Positions 56,394 through 64,000 of a stretch of DNA of 64,000 bases are shown piece after piece. Source of the DNA: Myxococcales bacterium. GTDB taxonomy: Bacteria > Myxococcota_A > Bradymonadia > UBA7976 > UBA1532. The position numbers and the translations under genes are program-made. The notes under the pieces were generated by a model. The model worked only from the letters and a program-made list of their open reading frames with translations, was not told where the DNA came from and ran no database searches. The stretch spans positions 1 through 64,000 of the forward strand of contig JACKDN010000021.1 of assembly GCA_020633465.1 (NCBI GenBank), written 5' to 3'. How positions within the stretch are numbered: the first letter of the stretch is position 1; each line of letters opens with the position of its first letter.

Positions 56394-57985
56394 CGCAGCG
56401 CGCGGTGGACGTGCTGGTGATCGGCAGCGGCATCGCCGGGCTGTCGCTGGCGCTGGACGCCGCGCGCCACGGCAGCGTGCTCGTCGTGACGAAGCGGGCC
56501 TGCGCCGAGGCCAACACGCGCTATGCCCAGGGCGGCATCTCGAGCGTGCTGGCCGACGACGACAGCTTCGACGACCACGTGCGCGACACCCTCGTGGCGG
56601 GCGCGGGGCTGTGCAAGGAGCACGTCGTCCGGCTTTGCGTCGAGGAGGGGCCCCCCGCGATCCAGCGCCTGATCGACTGGGGGGTCGCCTTCGATCGCGA
56701 CGCCGCCGGGCACTACGACCTGGGGCGCGAGGGCGGTCACAGCCACCGGCGGGTGCTGCACGCGGGCGACATCACGGGGCAGGAGATCGAGCGCGCCCTG
56801 GTCGAGGCGGTGGGCGCGCACCCCGACATCGAGGTGCTCGAGAACCACCACGCCGTCGACCTGATCACCACCGCCAAGCACCTTCGCCGGGGTGGGCCGG
56901 TGCAGGTGGTGGGGGCCTACGTCCTGGACGTCGAGGCCGCCCGCGTCGACACCATCCGCGCCCGGGTGGTCGTGCTGGCGACCGGCGGCGCGGGCAAGGT
57001 CTACAAGTACACCAGCAACCCGGACGTCGCGACCGGCGACGGCGTCGCGATGGCCTACCGGGCGGGCGCGCGCGTGGCGAACCTGGAGTTCTTCCAGTTC
57101 CACCCGACCTGCCTGTTCCACGCCAAGGCCAACAGCTTCCTCATCAGCGAGGCGCTGCGGGGCGAGGGCGGCGAGCTGCGGCTGGCCGACGGCACGCCCT
57201 TCATGCGCGGTTATCACGAGCTGGGCAGCCTCGCGCCGCGCGACGTCGTGGCCCGCGCCATCGACAACGAGCTGAAGAAGAGCGGGCAGCCCTTCGTGCT
57301 GCTCGACATGACCCACCTCGAGGGCGACTTCATCGTCGAGCGCTTCCCGACGATCCACCGCCGCTGCCTGGCGCTCGGCATCGACATGCGCACCGAGCCC
57401 ATCCCGGTGGTGCCGGCCGCGCACTACATGTGCGGCGGCGTCGCCACGGACACCGACGGGCGCGCCAGCGTGGGCGGCCTGTTCGCGATCGGCGAGGTCG
57501 CCTGCACCGGGCTGCACGGGGCCAACCGCCTGGCCAGCAACAGCCTGCTCGAGGGCGTCGTCTTCGGCGCGCGGGCGGCGCGTGCGTTGCCCGACGCGCT
57601 GGCCGCGGCGCCCGCCGGCGCGCCGCTGCCCGAGTGGGATCCCGGCAACGCCCGGCCGCCCGACGAGGGCGTGGTGATCACGCAGAACTGGAAGGAGATC
57701 CGCCGGTTCATGTGGAACTACGTGGGCATCGTGCGCAGCGACCGCCGGCTGGCGCGCGCCCGCCGGCGCATCGACCTGCTGCGCGAGGAGATCCACGAGT
57801 ACTACTGGGACTACCGGGTCACGAGCGATCTGCTCGAGCTGCGCAACCTGGCGATCGTCGCCGAGCTGATCGTCCGCTCGGCGCAGCGCCGCAAGGAGAG
57901 CCGCGGCCTGCACTTCAACATCGACTATCCCGAGCGCGAGGACGCCCGCTTCGGCACGGACACCGTGCTCGAGGGGCTGGTCTGA
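56390..57985 (+). CDS. nadB: L-aspartate oxidase
   Basis: This 531-residue FAD enzyme oxidises L-aspartate to iminoaspartate, the first step of NAD synthesis. It has an N-terminal FAD-binding GSGIAGLSLA motif, TRYAQGGISS, REGGHSHRRVLH, the TGGAGKVYKYTSNP stretch, FHPTCL, EALRGEGG, PAAHYMCGGV and ANRLASNSLLEG. These mark it as NadB, not succinate dehydrogenase A. The C-terminal helical domain is complete. No nadA or nadC is adjacent. It ends just before the tRNA-Gly promoter. Confidence 0.96.
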   Translation: MTQRAVDVLVIGSGIAGLSLALDAARHGSVLVVTKRACAEANTRYAQGGISSVLADDDSFDDHVRDTLVAGAGLCKEHVVRLCVEEGPPAIQRLIDWGVAFDRDAAGHYDLGREGGHSHRRVLHAGDITGQEIERALVEAVGAHPDIEVLENHHAVDLITTAKHLRRGGPVQVVGAYVLDVEAARVDTIRARVVVLATGGAGKVYKYTSNPDVATGDGVAMAYRAGARVANLEFFQFHPTCLFHAKANSFLISEALRGEGGELRLADGTPFMRGYHELGSLAPRDVVARAIDNELKKSGQPFVLLDMTHLEGDFIVERFPTIHRRCLALGIDMRTEPIPVVPAAHYMCGGVATDTDGRASVGGLFAIGEVACTGLHGANRLASNSLLEGVVFGARAARALPDALAAAPAGAPLPEWDPGNARPPDEGVVITQNWKEIRRFMWNYVGIVRSDRRLARARRRIDLLREEIHEYYWDYRVTSDLLELRNLAIVAELIVRSAQRRKESRGLHFNIDYPEREDARFGTDTVLEGLV

Positions 57986-57993
57986 TTTTTTTG

Positions 57994-58022
57994 TTGCGCC
58001 TGCCCCGGCCCCGCGTTTATAA
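57994..58022 (+). promoter_or_regulatory. Predicted promoter of the tRNA-Gly pair
   Basis: TTGCGC (57994-57999), 17 bases, TTATAA (58017-58022), 15 bases before the first tRNA-Gly. Confidence 0.7.
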
Positions 58023-58030
58023 CCCCGCTC

Positions 58031-58111
<81 letters not shown>

Positions 58112-58198
58112 CCACCCGACCCGTCTAGCAACCGACCTTCTGGGTCCTGGTCCGCTCGGGTCGGCCCCGAGGCAGAGGAGTTTCGGCACGTCCATTCA

Positions 58199-58275
<77 letters not shown>

Positions 58276-58283
58276 CTGGACGT

Positions 58284-58308
58284 GCCGAGGCCCTGCCTCG
58301 GCCTTTTT
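58284..58308 (+). terminator. Rho-independent terminator of the tRNA-Gly operon
   Basis: GCCGAGG and CCTCGGC form a seven-pair stem around a five-base loop, followed by CTTTTT. Confidence 0.88.
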
Positions 58309-58380
58309 CATTACGGCCCCCGATTTCAATCCGGCCCCGGAGTGCGGTAGAACCGGGCGTCGCGCGGGTTGGGGGCACAG

Positions 58381-59211
58381 GTGGCCGAGCCGAACGAGCC
58401 GGACCAGGCGCAGGGCGCGTCCGAGCGCCGCAAGACCGGCACCTACCTCTTCGTCAAGCAGGGCCGGGCGCGCAAGGCCAGCGCCGGGCTGCCTCAGCGC
58501 ACGACGCGGTCGGTGCCGCCCGTGCCGCGCGACAGCCTGGTGGGCGGCGAGCTCGAAGCGACCCCGATGCCGCTCCGGCACCGGCGAGCCACGCTGACCC
58601 CCGCCGATCTCGATCGCCACCTCTGCTTCTTCTTCGCGCCCGACGGCGGCGCCGCGCAGGCCTACCGGGGCGCGGCCGAGGCGCTGACCGAGGCGCGCGG
58701 GGCCGGGCGCCGCATCCTGGTCAGCTCGCCCACGCGGGGGGCCGGGCGCACCTTGAGCTGCTTGAACCTGGCCTCGGCCCTCGCCGAACGGCAGGCCGTG
58801 GCCGTGGTGGACTGCGACGTCGGCGGGGCCGGCGTGGGCGCCGCCTTCGGGGCCGGCGCCGCCGGGTGGCCCGCCCAGCTGAGCGCGCGCGCGACCGATC
58901 CCCGCCGACCCCTCGATCTGCTGCTGGTGGCCGATCGCCTCGCGGTGCTGCCGCGCGGCGAACAGGCGCCCGACGCTGGGGACTTCGCCCGCCTCGAGCC
59001 GGCGCTCGAGGCGCTCGCCGAGGCCCACGACCTGGTGCTTCTCGACGGCCCTTCGGTGCTCGACGACGATCTCGCCCCCCTCGACGGGCTGTACGACGCC
59101 GTCCTGCTGGTCGTGCGGCCCGAGGACCTGGCGCGCGGCCGGCTCGAGAAGGCCGCCGCCGCGCTGGGCGATCGCCCGGTGGTCGGCGCCTTGGTCAACG
59201 ACGCGCCCTAG
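58381..59211 (+). CDS. CpsD/MinD-like P-loop ATPase with altered Walker A
   Basis: This 276-residue protein resembles the ATPase domain of bacterial tyrosine kinases/CpsD and MinD-ParA proteins: RILVSSPTRGAGRTLSCLNL ASALA, then VVDCDVGG (Walker A') and DLVLLDGPSVLDDD (Walker B). The Walker A lysine is Arg123 (GAGRT), and no C-terminal tyrosine cluster is present, so kinase activity is doubtful. The first 80 residues are basic and low in structure. GTG 58381 has GGGGG five bases upstream; TTG 58369 is an alternative start. It lies alone between the tRNA pair and rpsA. Exopolysaccharide regulation is only a possibility. Confidence 0.78.
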   Translation: MAEPNEPDQAQGASERRKTGTYLFVKQGRARKASAGLPQRTTRSVPPVPRDSLVGGELEATPMPLRHRRATLTPADLDRHLCFFFAPDGGAAQAYRGAAEALTEARGAGRRILVSSPTRGAGRTLSCLNLASALAERQAVAVVDCDVGGAGVGAAFGAGAAGWPAQLSARATDPRRPLDLLLVADRLAVLPRGEQAPDAGDFARLEPALEALAEAHDLVLLDGPSVLDDDLAPLDGLYDAVLLVVRPEDLARGRLEKAAAALGDRPVVGALVNDAP

Positions 59212-59257
59212 CGTACGGACACCGACCGAGGCCGGGCGCATCGTCAAGGCTTTCCGC

Positions 59258-59286
59258 TTGCCTTCGCCCCGGGCCTTCCGTATGGT
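59258..59286 (+). promoter_or_regulatory. Predicted rpsA promoter
   Basis: TTGCCT (59258-59263), 17 bases, TATGGT (59281-59286). The transcript would carry a leader of about 78 bases. Confidence 0.65.
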
Positions 59287-59297
59287 GCCGCACCATT

Positions 59298-59319
59298 CCG
59301 CCGGCTCCCCAGCCGGCGG
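59298..59319 (+). promoter_or_regulatory. Hairpin in the rpsA leader
   Basis: CCGCCGGCT, a CCCC loop and AGCCGGCGG form a perfect nine-pair hairpin near the predicted 5' end of the rpsA mRNA. A smaller palindrome CCCGTACGGG follows at 59325-59334. It may serve S1 autoregulation or mRNA stability. Confidence 0.5.
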
Positions 59320-59370
59320 CCTCGCCCGTACGGGGGAGTGCAATCCAATTCTCAGGGGGATTCAATCAAC

Positions 59371-61143
<1,773 letters not shown>

Positions 61144-61274
61144 TTCGCCCCCTCGACCGCCCCGGCGTCGGCCCCGCGTGCGCGGCCGGCCGACGCCGAG
61201 CCCCCTCTCCCCGATTCATCCTGTCTCCCCGATATACGCAGGGGCCAGACGCCATCCGTCCCCCGGAGGATCCG

Positions 61275-61556
61275 GTGACGAAGAGCGATCTCATCGAGGC
61301 GGTGTCCGACACCACCCGCGATTGGACCAAGAAGAACGTCGAGGCGGCGGTCAACACGATCTTCGACGCGATGTCGGACGCGCTGAGCCGCGGCGAGCGC
61401 ATCGAGATTCGCGGCCTGGGCACCTTCCGCGTGAAGGAGCGCAACGCGCGCGTGGGTCGCAACCCCAAGACGGGCGCGGCCGTCGAGATCCCCCCGCGCC
61501 GGGTGCCGCACTTCATCGCGGGCAAGCGCTTGAAGGACCGCGTCGCCGACGCCTGA
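61275..61556 (+). CDS. ihfB: Integration host factor beta / HU-family protein
   Basis: This 93-residue DNA-bending protein belongs to the HU/IHF family, with the RGLGTFRVKERNARVGRNPK TG beta arm and VPHFIAGKRLKDRV end. The VPHF-x-GK-x-L-x-DR end is more like IHF beta than HU or IHF alpha, and its place right after rpsA matches ihfB of E. coli. GTG 61275 follows GGAGGA by four bases. A partner alpha subunit is not in the window. A TATACG box near 61230 may provide its own promoter. Confidence 0.88.
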   Translation: MTKSDLIEAVSDTTRDWTKKNVEAAVNTIFDAMSDALSRGERIEIRGLGTFRVKERNARVGRNPKTGAAVEIPPRRVPHFIAGKRLKDRVADA

Positions 61557-61661
61557 AGCCCCGCCCGCGCGGCTTTACGGTCGACCCCCGGCGTGGCACT
61601 GTCGGCCGACTCGGCCTGGCGGTGGCGCGCGGACCGCGCGCCACCGAGGAGCGCGCCCCCG

Positions 61662-62849
61662 ATGCCCACGACCGCAGCGCCCACGCCCCTGCTGTTCGGG
61701 CTGCTGGCCGGCGCGACGCTGGCGCTGGTGGTGGTGCTGTGGACGGCGGCGCTGCGCGCGCGGCGGCGGCGACGCCGGCGCGCCCCACACCGGGCGCCGC
61801 CTGGGGCGGGGGTGGCCCTCGCCCGCGCGCTCGAGGGCGATCTCGCCGGGGCCCAGGCCGCCCTCGAGGCCGTGGTCCGGGCGCGGCAGGGCACCCCGGA
61901 CGTCGTGCTGGGGCTGGTGGCGGTGCTGCGGGCCCGGGGCGAGTCCACCCGCGCCGGGCGCTGGGTGGAGCGCCTGGCGCGCCGATCGCCCGGACCCTGG
62001 CTGCAGGCCTTGCGGCTGCGCCTCGCGTTGGATGTCGGCGACTCCGAGCGGGCGCTCCGCATCCTACGGGCGTCGGCGGCGGTGCCGCTGGAGCTGGAGC
62101 TCGCCGCGTGGGTGCGCGCCGGCCACTGGGAGGATGCCCTGCGGCGCTATCGCGAGAGGACGACACGTAAGGCGCGCCAGCCCGAGATCCTCGGCGCCCT
62201 GGTCGCCGGTCTGGCGGCGCAGCGCGCGCGGGCGGGGCACGAGCGCAGCGCGCGGCGGCTGGTACGTCGGGCCGTCGGGCTGGATCCGACCGGGCTGGTG
62301 CCGGCGGCGGTGGGCGCGCGGCTGCACCCCCGCGCGGCGGAGCGCGAGCGGTGCGTCGGCCTGTTGAAGCGCCGCGCCCCGTCGTTGGTGCCGGGCGGCG
62401 AGGCGACGCCCGCCGAGAGCCCGGCGCTGGCCGAGGCCCGGGCCGCGCACGCGGCGGGCGACGTCGAGGTGGCCCTCGGAGGCCTGCGGGACCACCTCGA
62501 GGCCGCGCCCGGCGATTGGTCGGCGCGCCGACAGTACGTGCGCTGGCTGCTCGACGCGGGCACGCCCGAGGACTGGCGGGTCGAGCTGGCCGAGCTGCTC
62601 AGGCTGGGGGCGCCGGCCGCCGAGGAAGGGGCAGGGCGCCCGCGGTGCGCGCGGTGCGGGTTCGAGGACGCCCGCGGCTTCTTCGTCTGCCCGCGCTGCG
62701 ACGCGCTGGGGTCGATGACGATCGAGGGCCCGGGCGCCGCGCCGGAGGCCGCGCCGCCCGTGCTGGCGACCGGCGCCGAGTGGCGCACATTGCTCAATGG
62801 GATCGCCCCCCTGCAGGCGGGCGACGATGAGGAGATGACCCCTGGTTGA
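61662..62849 (+). CDS. lapB: LapB-like TPR protein with C-terminal rubredoxin-type metal site
   Basis: This 395-residue protein has one N-terminal membrane helix (about 8-28), a basic RARRRRRRR stop-transfer segment, and TPR-type helical repeats (ARALEGDLAGAQAALEAVVRARQ and similar). A C-terminal rubredoxin-like zinc/iron knuckle, CARCGF then CPRCDALGSM, follows. This plan is that of LapB (YciM), which in E. coli recruits FtsH to LpxC and tunes lipopolysaccharide synthesis. Position two genes after rpsA supports the call. ATG 61662 has GAGGAG 11 bases upstream. No lapA lies between. Confidence 0.85.
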   Translation: MPTTAAPTPLLFGLLAGATLALVVVLWTAALRARRRRRRRAPHRAPPGAGVALARALEGDLAGAQAALEAVVRARQGTPDVVLGLVAVLRARGESTRAGRWVERLARRSPGPWLQALRLRLALDVGDSERALRILRASAAVPLELELAAWVRAGHWEDALRRYRERTTRKARQPEILGALVAGLAAQRARAGHERSARRLVRRAVGLDPTGLVPAAVGARLHPRAAERERCVGLLKRRAPSLVPGGEATPAESPALAEARAAHAAGDVEVALGGLRDHLEAAPGDWSARRQYVRWLLDAGTPEDWRVELAELLRLGAPAAEEGAGRPRCARCGFEDARGFFVCPRCDALGSMTIEGPGAAPEAAPPVLATGAEWRTLLNGIAPLQAGDDEEMTPG

Positions 62850-62875
62850 CACTTTTTTTTCGCCGGTGCTAACGT
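62846..62875 (+). promoter_or_regulatory. Predicted clpX promoter
   Basis: A perfect TTGACA (62846-62851, overlapping the lapB stop), 18 bases including an eight-T run, then TAACGT (62870-62875), about 30 bases before the clpX ATG. Confidence 0.6.
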
Positions 62876-62905
62876 CCGAGTCATTCGCCCCGAAAGAGTA
62901 GCGGG

Positions 62906-64000
62906 ATGCCGACCAACCGAACCTTCCACCTGCGCTGCTCGTTCTGCGGCAAGGAAGCGATCGAAGTCCGAAAGCTGATCACCGGTCCGCAGGTGCACAT
63001 CTGCGACGAGTGCGTGGCCCTGTGCAACGAGATCCTCGCCCAGGACGGCGCGGGGGACGTGCCCGAGGGCAACGAGCGCAAGGACCTCAAGCCCAAGGAC
63101 ATCAAGGCCTACCTCGACGAGCACATCATCGGTCAGCAGGCCGCCAAGAAGGCGGTCTCGGTGGCGGTGTACAACCACTACAAGCGCATCAACGCGGGGG
63201 CCGACGAGGACGTCCAGCTCTTCAAGGGCAACATCCTGATGGTGGGCCCGACGGGCTCGGGCAAGACCGCGATCGCGCAGGCGCTCGCCAAGCTGCTCGA
63301 CGTGCCCTTCGTGGTCACCGACGCCACGTGCCTGACCGAGGCCGGGTACGTCGGCGAGGACGTCGAGAGCATCATCAAGTCGCTCTGGATCGCGGCGGAG
63401 CGGGACGTCGAGCGCGCGTCGCGCGGCATCGTCGTCATCGACGAGATCGACAAGATCGCCCGCCGCGGCGACGGCGCGTCCAGCACGCGCGACGTCGGCG
63501 GCGAGGGCGTCCAGCAGGCGCTCCTGAAGATCATCGAGAGCGACAAGGTGACGATCTATCCGGACGGGGCCCGCACGCGGCCGCAGAAGGAGCTGATCCA
63601 GATCGACACCACCAACGTGCTGTTCCTGCTCTGCGGCGCCTTCGTGGGCATCGAGAAGCTGATCCAGCAACGCCAGTCGCCCGGCTCGATCGGCTTCGGC
63701 GCCGACTCGAAGGGCAAGTCGAAGGACGAGGACTACAACGCCCTCATCCACGACGTGACCTCCGAGGACTTCATCAAGTTCGGCCTGATCCCCGAGTTCA
63801 TGGGTCGGCTGCCGGTGATCGTCGGCTTCGAGCGCCTCGACGAGGACGCGCTCTACGAGATCCTCTGGAAGCCGAAGAACTCGCTGGTCAAGCAGTACAA
63901 GAAGCTGTTCGAGCTCGAGAAGGTGAACCTGCGCTTCACGCCCGAGGCCATGCGGGCCATCGTGCGCGAGGCCGTCGCCCGCAAGAGCGGGGCGCGCGGG
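62906..64000 (+). CDS. clpX: ATP-dependent Clp protease ATP-binding subunit ClpX (3' end cut by window)
   Basis: The first 365 residues of the AAA+ unfoldase that feeds ClpP are present. The N-terminal C4 zinc-binding domain is complete (CSFCGK and CDECVALC), followed by YLDEHIIGQQAAKK, Walker A GPTGSGKT, the pore loop GYVGEDVES, Walker B IVVIDEIDKIA, sensor region CGAF and the EFMGRLPV box. The IGF loop that docks on ClpP is recognisable as SIGFG. ATG 62906 begins the conserved N-terminus. The gene runs off the right edge. No clpP lies upstream, unlike E. coli. Confidence 0.97.
   Translation, partial: MPTNRTFHLRCSFCGKEAIEVRKLITGPQVHICDECVALCNEILAQDGAGDVPEGNERKDLKPKDIKAYLDEHIIGQQAAKKAVSVAVYNHYKRINAGADEDVQLFKGNILMVGPTGSGKTAIAQALAKLLDVPFVVTDATCLTEAGYVGEDVESIIKSLWIAAERDVERASRGIVVIDEIDKIARRGDGASSTRDVGGEGVQQALLKIIESDKVTIYPDGARTRPQKELIQIDTTNVLFLLCGAFVGIEKLIQQRQSPGSIGFGADSKGKSKDEDYNALIHDVTSEDFIKFGLIPEFMGRLPVIVGFERLDEDALYEILWKPKNSLVKQYKKLFELEKVNLRFTPEAMRAIVREAVARKSGARG

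Overview
The window is a chromosomal segment of very high GC content. It most likely comes from a Myxococcota (former Deltaproteobacteria) bacterium. The evidence is three Hanks-type Ser/Thr kinases in 24 kb, an FHA-GAF sigma-54 activator, many secreted or lipid-anchored proteins with MopE-type (DNDCDG) and thrombospondin type 3 repeats joined by Gly-rich linkers, and C-termini of the MYXO-CTERM kind. This assignment rests on gene style only. No rRNA, insertion sequence, phage or CRISPR array was seen. Both edges cut a gene: a kinase on the left and clpX on the right.

1-12.2 kb: a zinc-ribbon kinase, a basic zinc-ribbon protein, glyA, then sppA-DUF72-kinase in one tight run. This is followed by a metabolic block: a GNAT acetyltransferase, two overlapping isocitrate-dehydrogenase-family genes that look like a catalytic/regulatory pair, and a fused alpha-beta 2-oxoacid dehydrogenase E1. 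12.2-19.6 kb: two convergent genes for large surface proteins. They are separated by a 600-bp island of hexanucleotide and longer repeats in inverted arrangement. The minus-strand one (amidohydrolase-TSP3-lamin-tail lipoprotein) has a one-base frameshift in its poly-Gly linker.

19.6-32.4 kb: tRNA-Ala, a triple-parvulin lipoprotein foldase, a PEGA-domain kinase, RNase R, a deoxynucleoside kinase/HEAT-repeat/sigma-54 activator operon, a HEAT lipoprotein, and a signal-peptidase-I homologue that lacks both catalytic residues. 32.4-45.8 kb: a 1080-residue hybrid histidine kinase with a degenerate GGDEF-like end, a PilZ protein behind an operator-like inverted repeat, a CCA-enzyme-derived HD protein, a DUF3108 protein, a second frameshifted MopE-type lipoprotein, a HEAT-repeat exported protein, a palindromic intergenic element and an ABC-F ATPase.

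45.8-58 kb: a three-gene envelope operon (MYXO-CTERM-like protein, double-OmpA protein, OmpA-FecR protein) with 4-bp overlaps, an orphan flagellar-rod-like peptide, a transpeptidase, tRNA-Met, a Cys-rich repeat lipoprotein, and lytic transglycosylase-pgsA-nadB. 58-64 kb: two tRNA-Gly genes, a CpsD/MinD-like ATPase, then rpsA-ihfB-lapB-clpX. The rpsA-ihfB-lapB part keeps the gene order known from E. coli (without lapA).

Promoter boxes resembling TTGNNN-N16-18-TANNNT can be read upstream of many genes. In at least three cases the -10 box ends six bases before a GTG start, suggesting leaderless transcripts.
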